DNA from: JASSUD01 sp031963045
Lineage (GTDB): Bacteria; Pseudomonadota; Gammaproteobacteria; Burkholderiales; Burkholderiaceae
DNA length: 64,000 nt
Assembly: GCA_031963045.1 (NCBI GenBank)
Contig: JASSUK010000045.1
Span: 44,312-108,311 of the forward strand
Direction: 5' to 3'
Under the pieces are notes generated by a model. That model saw nothing but the letters and a program-made list of their open reading frames with translations, was not told the DNA's origin and did no database searches. Within the stretch, counting starts at the first letter, position 1. Each line of letters opens with the position of its first letter. Of the stretch, positions 9,612-18,110 are shown piece after piece. Both the position numbers and the translations under genes were made by a program.

Positions 9612-9908
9612 ATGTCTGAAGCTAATATTATTGTTCGAGTAGAGGATGAGCTGAAGAAGGCTTTTTCTAAGGCAGCGAAAATGGCTGATAGGACCGCCTC
9701 GCAATTGTTACGTGATTTCATGCGAGATTTTGTAAAGGAACAACTTGAAAAAGCAGAATACGACGCCTGGGTTCGCAGTAAAGTAGCAGAAGGAATGGCA
9801 GATGTCCGCTGTGGTCGAGTCAAATCCAGTGAAGAAGTCGAGGCTTATTTTGCTGCTAAACGGGCTGCCACTTTACAAAAAATGAGTGAGAGTTCCAGTG
9901 AAACTTGA
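9612..9908 (+). CDS. Type II antitoxin, ribbon-helix-helix-like (RelB/ParD type)
   Basis: A 98-residue protein starting MSEANIIVRVEDELKKAFSK at the ATG behind a GAGGGGAG Shine-Dalgarno sequence. The N-terminal beta strand (ANIIVRV) followed by two helices with DRTASQLLRDFMRDFV fits a ribbon-helix-helix DNA-binding antitoxin, and the charged helical C-terminus (EEVEAYFAAKRAA) would wrap the toxin. A longer in-frame start at 9489 runs through the duplicated sucB remnant and the operator and is rejected. The 3' end overlaps the original toxin start by 11 bases. It should neutralise the toxin encoded next. Confidence 0.8.
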   Translation: MSEANIIVRVEDELKKAFSKAAKMADRTASQLLRDFMRDFVKEQLEKAEYDAWVRSKVAEGMADVRCGRVKSSEEVEAYFAAKRAATLQKMSESSSET

Positions 9909-10206
9909 ATGAACCTTGGCGTCGCTTGCTGACCGGGAAAGCATTTATGATTATGTCGAATCAGATAATCCTCATGCTGCTCTAAATCTTGATGAGCGAT
10001 TTCAAAGTATGGCTGCTCGTCTTTTGAGCTTTCCTTATCTGGGTCGGATTGGGCGAGTACAGGAGACTCGCGAACTAATTGTTCATAAGCATTATGTTTT
10101 GATCTATGAAGTAGAAAAAGAAACGGTGCGCATTATTCGCGTATTGAATACTGCCCAACAATGGCCACAAAATATAAACGTCCTCACAATACCCTTGCGG
10201 AGATAG
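9898..10206 (+). pseudogene. RelE/ParE-family toxin broken by an early TGA
   Basis: From the GTG at 9898 the frame reads V-K-L-E-stop-T-L-A-S-L-A-D-R-E. Family members read V-K-L-E-W-T-x-x-A-L-A-D-R, so codon 5 (9910-9912) looks like TGG changed to TGA. The rest is intact and typical: SIYDYVESDNPHAA, LLSFPYLGRIGRVQETRELIV, and the closing RIIRVLNTAQQWP. Translation could restart at the TTG at 9916, but that loses the first beta strand. The frame also runs past the usual end into the duplicated tatD fragment, adding about 12 foreign residues. The antitoxin is intact, as expected when a toxin dies first. Confidence 0.75.
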
Positions 10207-10337
10207 TGCGCATAGCTTCACCCTGGCAGATCTGCGCGCCATCGATATAGAGGAATTGGCAGTTTGCACAACGGCTAATGCCTATAGCGCCTTACCTCGC
10301 CTACAGTTCGCACGCCCATAATCTCGGATACACGGCC
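10182..10337 (+). pseudogene. Duplicated remnant of the tatD 3' end
   Basis: This stretch matches the last coding bases of tatD (about 9297-9452), including GCGCGCCATCGATATAGAGG and CACAACGGCTAATGCCTATA, through the stop and a shared TACACGGC after it. It has scattered substitutions and small indels. With the sucB remnant it brackets the toxin-antitoxin pair. The first bases code for the C-terminus of the toxin frame. Confidence 0.85.
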
Positions 10338-10353
10338 ATTTTGTCGGTCGCCG

Positions 10354-13137
10354 ATGAGCGTGAGGAGGGCAGTAGTGAGAAGTGTTTTGTGCGGCTTTGC
10401 GCTGGGAGTAGCTGGTTTGCAGCAATGCGCTGCGCTACCTTCGCATACGACATTAATGCTGTGCTTTTTAGCTGCAATGGGAGGTGTTTTGGGAGCGTGG
10501 GGGTGGCCTGTGCTTCAAACATCGGTATTGCAAGTTTTTGCACCGCATTCTAACGCCGCGGCCATAGTGTCTCGCGTAGTGTCTCGATTTATATCAGCGC
10601 ATGCCCGAACTACCATAGCAGTTCTCTGTGCTATGGGTATAGGGTTTGGATGGGCAGGATGGCGCGCGCAGGAGCGATTGGCTTTCTATTTGCCGCCTGA
10701 GCTGGAGCAGCGCACGCTTTTGGTCGAGGGGGAGGTCGCTAGTATGCCGACTACTGGGCCCAACTCTATACGTTTTATTTTTGACCTCATCCCCTCTGAC
10801 GCGTGCCTCTCATCCCCCCATTTTTTCTTAACCCCTCTTCCTCCTTTTTTTCCTCGCCGCATTCAATTGAGCTGGTATGCACAGCCTAGGCAAGCTCCTC
10901 CTATTGTGCACGTTGGGGAGCGTTTGCGATTGAAGGTCAGGCTCACTCGTATTCATGGAGTATCCAACCCCTATGGCACTGATTTTGAAGCCCTTCTGCT
11001 GGAGCAGAATGTGCGAGCTCGGGGATATGTACTGCATCAGATCGTGCCTGATTTTGATGAACAGGTCAGTACAGTGCGTGATGGGAGGGGTGCACAATAC
11101 ACTTTGCCATCATTACAAAAAAAGCTGTCCAACCATATTGCTCAGTGGCGGCAAGCTCTGCATAGGCGACTGAACCAGGTATTGGGCGATGCGCCACACA
11201 AAGGCGTTATTACCGCCTTAGCCATAGGGCTACAGGCGGATATCAGTGCACAAGATAAACAAATTTTTACGCGTACAGGCACGAATCATTTAGTAGCCAT
11301 TTCAGGCCTACATATAGCTTTAGCTGCAGGGTTTGTAGGCAGTTTGATAGCTGGTGTATGGCGTAGGCTAGCGTATTTTGGTTTTAGAGGGCCGCTGTGG
11401 ATTGCTACTCCTAAAGTAGCTGCCCTTGTAGGGGCACTAATAGGTTTAGTCTACGCAGCACTCTCAGGTTTTGGAGTGCCTGCGCAACGCGCTGTGATTA
11501 TGCTGTGTGTATTAAGCGCAGCTACGCTTAGTGGGCGAGAAATAGCTGCTTCGCTTAAATTGGCCTGGGCTTTGGCGGTTGTACTTTTTATCGATCCATG
11601 GGCGGTGGTTTCTGCGGGATTTTGGCTGTCATTTGGTGCGGTAGCTATTATTTTGCTATCGATGCGACCTCGTCATGTAGATGCCGTACTTAGCGTGCCT
11701 ACGGTATCTGTACCCAATCAGCATGTGGCAGGGTGGTATAGCCGTTGGCTAGCCTATCGTCGCGCAGTATTTGAGATTATTCACCTGCAAATCGCTATCA
11801 CGCTAGGCTTGATCCCGTTCACTGCGTTGTGGTTTAGCCAGGTTTCATGGGTAGGTCCATTTGCTAATCTGATTGCTATTCCTTGGGTGAGCTTTGCTGT
11901 GGTGCCACCCGTGCTTGCAGGAGTAGTGTTGCCAGCGCCTTTGGATGCCTGGGCATGGTATGTAGCCCAGCGCTCTTTTTCCGGTTTGAGTGTGGTGCTT
12001 GAGATGCTGAGTGCAGCGTCGTGGGCACTTAAGCCACTACCTTATCCTGGGAAAATGAGCTTGATAAGCGCTGCAGTGGGCATGCTCTTGTGGGTAGAGC
12101 GGCCAGCTAAAGTGTGCCACGATATAAAAAGCATACTTCCTGGTGGGCGCATAGTTTTGAAAATGGTGTCGCTGGGTTGTTTTATTCCGCTGTTTTTTTC
12201 TTTTGAAACACGTCTTGCTGCCGGTGCATTTCGCGTTACTGCACTAGATGTGGGGCAAGGTGCTGCTGCGCTTATTGAGACGGCTCATCATCGATTGTTA
12301 TTCGATACAGGGCCCAGCTATCACTCTCCATGGGTACAAAAAGCTTCTCGTGGCGCACAGAAAAACACACAGGTAGCGTCTGTTGCGCCATCACAGGCTT
12401 TGGAGGCTTCAGATGCAGGCCAGCGCATCATAGTGCCGTATTTACGTGCTCGCGGTATTGATCGACTAGATGGCTTGGTGATCAGTCATGCAGATACAGA
12501 TCACTCTGGCGGTGCGCATTCGGTGCTGTCGGCGTTGCCCATTGAGTGGTTTCGAGCATCATTACCGAAGCGCCATCCATTATGGGGTGCAGCCAGTCTG
12601 AGCCAGGCCCGTGCACATATAAATGCGCAAAGCCATTTAAATTTATCCATGTCTTCCAGTGCGCTTTGTCAGGCCGGAGAGCGCTGGGTATGGGATGGAG
12701 TGACATTTACTTTTCTATGGCCAGACAATCCTAAACTACGTGGAACACGTAATGCAGGTAGCTGTGTACTGCGGGTAGAAAACAACCAATATGCAGTACT
12801 ACTAGCAGCAGATATTGAAACCCCTCAAGAACGCCAGCTAGTGGCTAAGCAGCGTGAAGCTTTGCGCGCAGACATACTCCTTGCCCCTCACCATGGCAGC
12901 CGTACCTCGTCGAGTAACGCTTTTTTGTATGCGGTGGCTGCGCGTGAAGTGATTTTTCAGATGGGTTATAAAAACCGTTTTGGACATCCTCACCCAGCGG
13001 TAGCTGCACGGTATGCGCGTCATGGAGCAGTGCAACATCGCAGTGACTGGCATGGCGCGCTGGTTTTTAACAGCGAAGTAGGGAAAGTGGAGCGTTATAG
13101 AAGCCAGCGGCCTCGTTATTGGTTTAATCCGTATTAG
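10354..13137 (+). CDS. comEC: DNA uptake channel protein ComEC/Rec2
   Basis: Inner-membrane competence protein that moves single-stranded DNA into the cytoplasm. It is 927 residues, slightly longer than the usual 750-850. The N-terminus holds membrane spans and an OB-like segment. The competence domain (about 270-560) starts with GTNHLVAISGLHIALAAGF and has many spans. The C-terminal metallo-beta-lactamase-like domain (from about 628) shows VTALDVGQGAAALIE, LLFDTGPSY, ISHADTDHSGGAHS and LLAPHHGSRTSSS. The start lies just after the tatD remnant and has no strong Shine-Dalgarno sequence, so its expression may have been altered by the duplication. It looks intact; other competence genes are not in the window. 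Confidence 0.92.
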   Translation: MSVRRAVVRSVLCGFALGVAGLQQCAALPSHTTLMLCFLAAMGGVLGAWGWPVLQTSVLQVFAPHSNAAAIVSRVVSRFISAHARTTIAVLCAMGIGFGWAGWRAQERLAFYLPPELEQRTLLVEGEVASMPTTGPNSIRFIFDLIPSDACLSSPHFFLTPLPPFFPRRIQLSWYAQPRQAPPIVHVGERLRLKVRLTRIHGVSNPYGTDFEALLLEQNVRARGYVLHQIVPDFDEQVSTVRDGRGAQYTLPSLQKKLSNHIAQWRQALHRRLNQVLGDAPHKGVITALAIGLQADISAQDKQIFTRTGTNHLVAISGLHIALAAGFVGSLIAGVWRRLAYFGFRGPLWIATPKVAALVGALIGLVYAALSGFGVPAQRAVIMLCVLSAATLSGREIAASLKLAWALAVVLFIDPWAVVSAGFWLSFGAVAIILLSMRPRHVDAVLSVPTVSVPNQHVAGWYSRWLAYRRAVFEIIHLQIAITLGLIPFTALWFSQVSWVGPFANLIAIPWVSFAVVPPVLAGVVLPAPLDAWAWYVAQRSFSGLSVVLEMLSAASWALKPLPYPGKMSLISAAVGMLLWVERPAKVCHDIKSILPGGRIVLKMVSLGCFIPLFFSFETRLAAGAFRVTALDVGQGAAALIETAHHRLLFDTGPSYHSPWVQKASRGAQKNTQVASVAPSQALEASDAGQRIIVPYLRARGIDRLDGLVISHADTDHSGGAHSVLSALPIEWFRASLPKRHPLWGAASLSQARAHINAQSHLNLSMSSSALCQAGERWVWDGVTFTFLWPDNPKLRGTRNAGSCVLRVENNQYAVLLAADIETPQERQLVAKQREALRADILLAPHHGSRTSSSNAFLYAVAAREVIFQMGYKNRFGHPHPAVAARYARHGAVQHRSDWHGALVFNSEVGKVERYRSQRPRYWFNPY

Positions 13138-13161
13138 CTAGCAATACGCGCACTATTTCTA

Positions 13162-13512
13162 TCATGTGGCCATGATTTGGAATGCCGTTGATTCAACGAT
13201 TGGGCGCACTCGGTTTTTCTCTCTCTTCATCAACACAATCCCATAATGGGCCATTGTTTTAAGGGTGCGGGATAAATTGCTTACTTTGCGCCCAGTTGTC
13301 TTCGCTAGTAAGGAAATAGATGCGGGCTGTGTTTCTTGAATCACTTTAAGGAGGACACGATTGTCATCACTTAATACTTCGGCGAGAGATTTCATTGAGG
13401 TAAACCAAATTTTGGGTTCCCCTGCCTGTGGCTTGTAATCGCCGCGCGCAATCGCCAGGATCCGTTCACGGATCTGTTGTTGTGGCAGGATACCAATTGC
13501 AATTGTTTTCAT
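13162..13512 (-). CDS. HTH antitoxin-like regulator (HVO_A0114/TumA type)
   Basis: A 116-residue protein (start MKTIAIGILPQQQIRERI). The middle carries the pattern FTSMKSLAEVLSDDNRVLLKVIQE followed by a winged-helix core (ASISLLAKTTGRKVSNLSRTLKTMAHYGIVLMKREKN), as in the MarR-like HVO_A0114 family that pairs with TumE toxins. Its ATG overlaps the stop of the upstream toxin gene, so the two are co-translated. It probably acts as antitoxin and autoregulator; the family name is from memory of the fold and partner. Confidence 0.7.
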   Translation of the reverse strand: MKTIAIGILPQQQIRERILAIARGDYKPQAGEPKIWFTSMKSLAEVLSDDNRVLLKVIQETQPASISLLAKTTGRKVSNLSRTLKTMAHYGIVLMKREKNRVRPIVESTAFQIMAT

Positions 13513-13892
13513 CAGGCTCTCACTTGTTGCAGTGCTAGGTCTACGCTACTAAAAAAATCATTCATTAATTGTTGAGCATCTTTGAATTCATATGGCACTC
13601 CTTTATCCGAAGCATGCCGATGCTTGTGGTCATAAGCTAAAACACGCCCAGCATACTTATACTTCTTGGGTGGTTTTACCGCATGAGCATTGTCATAACC
13701 TAGTATTCGATTCCCATAGGGATTATGCAAAGTAAGTAAATACCGGACTCCATGAGGGATGGCCTGCGTTGGATTGACGCGCCAGGCATCAATCTTTATC
13801 CAGTATCCATTCTCTTGGTCAATAATTGAGCCATGTAGATCGAGCATCGTGTTGATAACGGGATCTTTTTCCATGCCTTTTTGTGTGCCCAT
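13512..13892 (-). CDS. TumE-family (DUF6516) toxin-like protein
   Basis: A 126-residue protein whose layout matches the TumE/DUF6516 family: GSIIDQENGYWIKIDAWRV, then HGVRYLLTLHNPYGNRILGYDNAHAVK, a conserved AYDHKHRHA metal- or nucleotide-like motif, and a C-terminal YEFKDAQQLMNDFF helix. A second Met at 13874 (MEKDPVIN) is an equally good start. It is the first gene of a two-gene operon with the HTH protein. The biochemical activity of the family is not known to me, so only a toxin-antitoxin role is inferred. Confidence 0.68.
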   Translation of the reverse strand: MGTQKGMEKDPVINTMLDLHGSIIDQENGYWIKIDAWRVNPTQAIPHGVRYLLTLHNPYGNRILGYDNAHAVKPPKKYKYAGRVLAYDHKHRHASDKGVPYEFKDAQQLMNDFFSSVDLALQQVRA

Positions 13893-14261
13893 ACTTTATC
13901 ATCTGTTGATATATTCATCAATTTAAGAGCTGCTACTGACATTTAAAAGTTGCTATGTGAAATCTGGGCTGAGATCGTGATTTTGGTTGCAAACTGCACT
14001 GGTCCGCAGCGAGTGGAGTGTTTGTCAGGCTTATCTAGCCTAGATGAGGGATGGCTAATTTGCCTATATGTACCCTGGCTATGCGCCATTTAATTTTCTC
14101 TTTTTTCTTTTTTTTATATTCTGCACAGGCTCTGAGAAAAGGCTCACGTATAATTGCTACTTTGATGACGCAGAAATGGCATGCTTGATGGATGGTATTG
14201 GGGCAAGTCCGCTGCGTTTTTCGTTTTTTTGTTGCTATGCTTTTTCCAAGTTAGATTCTGA
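13893..14261. other. Intergenic region between the TumE operon and pyrG
   Basis: This 369-bp gap separates divergent genes, so it should hold both promoters. A TATAAT hexamer at about 14149-14154 could be the pyrG -10 box, but no good -35 stands at the right spacing. A 65-codon open frame here is T-rich and unconvincing. No repeat of families A or B was found. Confidence 0.4.
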
Positions 14262-15941
14262 ATGACTCAATATGTATTTGTGACTGGCGGGGTAGTGTCT
14301 TCATTAGGCAAGGGGATTGCCGCAGCATCGCTCGCGGCCATTCTAGAGTCACGCGGGTTACGCGTGACGCTTTTGAAACTGGATCCCTATATCAATGTAG
14401 ACCCAGGCACGATCAGTCCTTTTCAGCACGGCGAAGTGTTTGTGACGGAAGATGGCGCTGAAACCGATCTAGATTTAGGCCATTACGAGCGCTTTATTCG
14501 CACCAAAATGCGCCGAGCTAATAATTTCACGACGGGTCAAATTTATGAATCGGTGATTCGCAAAGAGCGTCGTGGAGATTATTTGGGCAAAACCGTTCAG
14601 GTTATTCCGCATATCACCAATGAAATCCAGGCCTTTATTGAGCGCGGCGTCTATGCATCACACTCTGCAGATTCGGGTTTGGCGCCAGATGTGGCTATTA
14701 TCGAGATCGGTGGTACGGTGGGAGATATCGAATCCTTGCCTTTTCTCGAAGCAGCGCGTCAGATGAGCTTGCGCTTAGGGCGTGACCAAGCCTGTTTTGT
14801 GCATTTAACACTGGTTCCGTTTATTGCCGCAGCAGGCGAGCTAAAAACCAAGCCTACGCAGCACAGCGTGCAGAAATTGCGTGAAATTGGCATTTTCCCC
14901 ACGGTCTTGTTATGTCGGGCGGATCGTCGCATTCCTGAAGAAGAGTGCGCCAAAATTTCCTTGTTTTCGAATGTGCCTCAAGACGCGGTTATTTCAATGT
15001 GGGATGTGCAGAGCATCTACACCATTCCACAGATGTTGCATGAGCAAGGGTTAGATGATTTGATTTGCTCCGCACTTCGCATAGAGCCTAAGCCTGCAGA
15101 TCTGTCTGTGTGGAATAAGCTTGTGCAGGCGATCGAGTCCCCCAAGCATGAAATCACCATTGGTATGGTGGGCAAATATGTGGATCTCACTGAATCGTAT
15201 AAATCGCTGATTGAAGCGCTCAAGCATGCATCGATTCATACGGCTACCAAGGTCCATATTCATTATCTAGATTCAGAAGTGATCGAGAAAGAAGGGCCTC
15301 AGGGTCTTGAAAAACTCGATGCCATTTTAGTGCCAGGTGGCTTTGGAGAGCGTGGTATACCTGGAAAGATCATGGCGATTGAATACGCACGAAAAGCCAA
15401 AATCCCCTATTTAGGGATTTGCTTGGGAATGCAGCTTGCGGTGATTGAGTTTGCGCGCAATGTAGCAGGCTTAGAGGGCGCGAATAGCACGGAATTTAGT
15501 CCTAATACCCCGCATCCTGTCGTGGCACTGATTACAGAGTGGCAAGACCGAGATGGCCGTGTAGAGAAGCGCGATACGTCCTCAGAATTAGGAGGCACGA
15601 TGCGTTTGGGTGCGCAGGCTTGTCCGATTACAGCAGGTACGGAAGCAGCCAGAATTTATGGAGTGCAAGTAAACGAACGGCACCGGCATCGCTATGAGGT
15701 CAATAATTACTTTGTGCCTCAGCTTGAAGCGCATGGTTTAGTTATTAGCGCGCGCACGCCCACGGAGAATTTGCCAGAAATAATGGAATTGCCGCGCACC
15801 TTGCATCCTTGGTTTGTCGGTGTGCAGTTCCACCCTGAATTTACCTCTACTCCGCGTGATGGGCATCCTTTATTTAATGCCTTTGTATTAGCGGGGTTGG
15901 AGCATCAGCGCGATAGAGACGGTAGCGCAGTTAAGCAGTAA
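14262..15941 (+). CDS. pyrG: CTP synthase
   Basis: Converts UTP to CTP using ATP and glutamine, the last step of pyrimidine nucleotide synthesis. It is 559 residues. The amidoligase domain starts TQYVFVTGGVVSSLGKGIAAASL with P-loop and DPYINVDPGTISPFQHGEVFVTEDGAETDLDLGHYERF. The class I glutamine amidotransferase domain (from about 300) has the nucleophile Cys in YLGICLGMQLA and the His-Glu pair in GVQFHPEFTSTP. In Burkholderia kdsA and eno follow; here tig follows after 136 bp. Confidence 0.97.
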   Translation: MTQYVFVTGGVVSSLGKGIAAASLAAILESRGLRVTLLKLDPYINVDPGTISPFQHGEVFVTEDGAETDLDLGHYERFIRTKMRRANNFTTGQIYESVIRKERRGDYLGKTVQVIPHITNEIQAFIERGVYASHSADSGLAPDVAIIEIGGTVGDIESLPFLEAARQMSLRLGRDQACFVHLTLVPFIAAAGELKTKPTQHSVQKLREIGIFPTVLLCRADRRIPEEECAKISLFSNVPQDAVISMWDVQSIYTIPQMLHEQGLDDLICSALRIEPKPADLSVWNKLVQAIESPKHEITIGMVGKYVDLTESYKSLIEALKHASIHTATKVHIHYLDSEVIEKEGPQGLEKLDAILVPGGFGERGIPGKIMAIEYARKAKIPYLGICLGMQLAVIEFARNVAGLEGANSTEFSPNTPHPVVALITEWQDRDGRVEKRDTSSELGGTMRLGAQACPITAGTEAARIYGVQVNERHRHRYEVNNYFVPQLEAHGLVISARTPTENLPEIMELPRTLHPWFVGVQFHPEFTSTPRDGHPLFNAFVLAGLEHQRDRDGSAVKQ

Positions 15942-16077
15942 GTATTTTTTGAATCTCCGTAGTTTAAACGGGGATAGCAAGAGTTTGGTAAAGTAAGCGC
16001 TTTTTAAAGTGGGCCACAGCTTTGTTAGCTGCACCAAGATTGGCATTAATTTTCACTGTTCAGGATGATCTGGTTTT

Positions 16078-17520
16078 ATGACGCACGCGGTTAAGCACCT
16101 CGAGAAACTCAAACGGTGCATCACGATTTCTCTCCCCAAGCAAGACGTGCGTAAAGCAGTACAAACGCGTCTTAATACTTTGAATAAGAAAATCCGCATG
16201 GACGGTTTTCGCCCAGGCAAAGTGCCTATGCAGATTTTGCAGAAAAAATATGGGCCTGAAAGCGAGTTCAAAGTGGTGCAAGATTTAGCTAGTAAGCACT
16301 TTTTTGAAGCGGTGAAGCAAGATGAAATTCGTCTTGCCAGCGCGCCTTCTTTGGACTGGCCAAAAGAAGGGGAGACACCTTCTGAGCAGACTTCTGAAAA
16401 TTATGAAGTGGATATTCTATTTGAGGTGTTACCAAATATTGAGTTTGGAGCATTCTCTGACTGCGCAGTGACCCGTCGCACAACTGCAATTACTGACCAT
16501 GAAGTGGATCGTGCTCTAGAAGTGGCTCGCCACAAGCGCGGCCATTATCACGAACGTGGAAGTGAATCTGAACACGGTGATGGTGGTGGACTGGAAGCCC
16601 AAATGGGCGACCGGGTAACGGTTGCGCTTGTTAATCATTGGGAAGCCCCTGCGCAGAAAAATGATGAAGCACAGGCAGCAGAAGCCTCGGCAGAAACAGA
16701 GGGCGATCAAAAAGAGCAAAGCCAACCTAAAGTGCATACACAGACGTTTGTACTTGGGCTAGAGGCTGTTTCTAAAGAGCTCGAAAACGCAGTGGTTGGT
16801 CTTAAAAAATCAGAGACTAAAACCTTTGATTTAATCTTGGCTGATAATTATTTCGACCCAGAATGGGCAGGAAAGGCTGTACAGCAGACCGTTACCCTAA
16901 CCAAAGTAGAGTGGGCTCATCTGCCTGAGCTGAATGAAGAATTTCTGAAATCAGAAAACTTCGACAGTTTAGAAAGTTTGCGTGAAGCACAAAAAAAGGC
17001 CCTGGAAACAGAAGCTGAAAAACGCACAAAAGCCTTGTTGCGTGCAGATGTCATTGAATACTTGCTCAATACCACGCAATTTGATGTGCCTGAAGCGGTG
17101 GTGCGTGAAGAGCAATATGCACAGTTTGAACAAATGTTTCGCCGTATTTTCCCTGATGCGCAGAAACTGTCCTCTGAAGACATTCGCGCTCGCCATAACT
17201 TGCCTGCAGATTTTATGCTTGATACGGCTTCTCGTCGGGCAAAGACAGGTTTGATCTTGTCTGAGTTGATTCGCCAGAATGGACTCGCTGCTGAATCTGC
17301 ACAGCTCGATACGCACTTTGAAACCTTTGCAAGCGAGCAGAATGTGCCTATTGAAGACGTGCGTCGTTTCTTCTTGGGATCTGCTGAGCATTTGAATTCG
17401 CTTAAAGCCCATATTGCTGAGCAAAATGCGCTCGACTTTATTTTAGAAAAAGCGCAAGTAGGCGAAGAATCGGTGAGTTTTAAAGTATTAGCCGAAGCGA
17501 GTAGCAGTCTTATGAATTAA
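16078..17520 (+). CDS. tig: Trigger factor (ribosome-bound chaperone, PPIase)
   Basis: Ribosome-associated chaperone and peptidyl-prolyl isomerase. The N-terminal ribosome-binding domain has the GFRPGKVP signature (about residues 43-50). A PPIase domain and a long helical C-terminal chaperone domain follow. At 480 residues it is about 30 longer than usual. The extra length is in an acidic, low-complexity insertion in the PPIase region (about 190-222, rich in E, A and Q). It heads the tig-clpP-clpX-lon block conserved in proteobacteria. Confidence 0.93.
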   Translation: MTHAVKHLEKLKRCITISLPKQDVRKAVQTRLNTLNKKIRMDGFRPGKVPMQILQKKYGPESEFKVVQDLASKHFFEAVKQDEIRLASAPSLDWPKEGETPSEQTSENYEVDILFEVLPNIEFGAFSDCAVTRRTTAITDHEVDRALEVARHKRGHYHERGSESEHGDGGGLEAQMGDRVTVALVNHWEAPAQKNDEAQAAEASAETEGDQKEQSQPKVHTQTFVLGLEAVSKELENAVVGLKKSETKTFDLILADNYFDPEWAGKAVQQTVTLTKVEWAHLPELNEEFLKSENFDSLESLREAQKKALETEAEKRTKALLRADVIEYLLNTTQFDVPEAVVREEQYAQFEQMFRRIFPDAQKLSSEDIRARHNLPADFMLDTASRRAKTGLILSELIRQNGLAAESAQLDTHFETFASEQNVPIEDVRRFFLGSAEHLNSLKAHIAEQNALDFILEKAQVGEESVSFKVLAEASSSLMN

Positions 17521-17572
17521 GGTATGAAGGCGAGGATAGGGTTTTAGTGTATTCGAAGAACCTCCTCTACAT

Positions 17573-17664
17573 TGCCAAAAAGGTTCTTCTTTGCAAAGAG
17601 TGAGCGCTAGGTCTACAGTACAACCGAAGTGCTGCATAAGTTGCAAAAAAGAACCTTTTTGGCA
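17573..17664. repeat. 92-bp palindromic element after tig
   Basis: Arms of 24 bp (17573-17596 and 17641-17664) starting TGCCAAAAAGGTTCTT match at 23 of 24 positions around a 44-base centre. It may be a miniature element of a third family or a structured RNA; no second copy was found in the window. Confidence 0.6.
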
Positions 17665-17672
17665 CTCTGGCC

Positions 17673-17722
17673 CGTAGGTTGGCGGTGAGGGACGAACCCC
17701 AACATGCACACCACTGACTTTT
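17673..17722 (+). repeat. Family A half element downstream of tig
   Basis: Reads GTAGGTTGGCGGTGAGGGAC, then GAACCCCAACATGCACACCAC. This is the left arm of family A; the matching right arm is absent or decayed. The rest of the tig-clpP gap (17723-18110) shows only a 16-bp perfect palindrome (CTAGGGCATGCCCTAG, 18065-18080) just before clpP. Confidence 0.8.
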
Positions 17723-18110
17723 CCGTAGATACAAAAGTGTAATAATCGGCTTTTGACTGCAAGGCGCCTAGAAAAACAGATGTAGAGGCCCCATTATCCA
17801 ATGGTTCAATCTGTTGCTTGCGAGGTTGGATTAGAGGGAGCAAACAGGTTCTTACCTTTTTTTACGTCTAATCCTCTTTACGGCATAGCCTTCTAAAACC
17901 TGTTCAAAGGTTATAAAAAGAGTTCTTATTTGGGGCAAGTTTTACACTGGCATTGCCGTGTTTTAGTACCTGTGTATCGCAACGCGGTACGACTTCGAAT
18001 CAGGCTTCAAAAGCGATAATACGCAAGAGCGCAAAAAGCTGCCTTTTGAAAATCATAAACAAAGCTAGGGCATGCCCTAGTTAATTAGGCTATTTAAAGA
18101 GAAAACCACT

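Noticed and set aside
14068..14265. 65-codon open frame before pyrG
   Set aside because: Phe- and Cys-rich translation of a T-rich leader, no Shine-Dalgarno sequence, overlaps the pyrG start.
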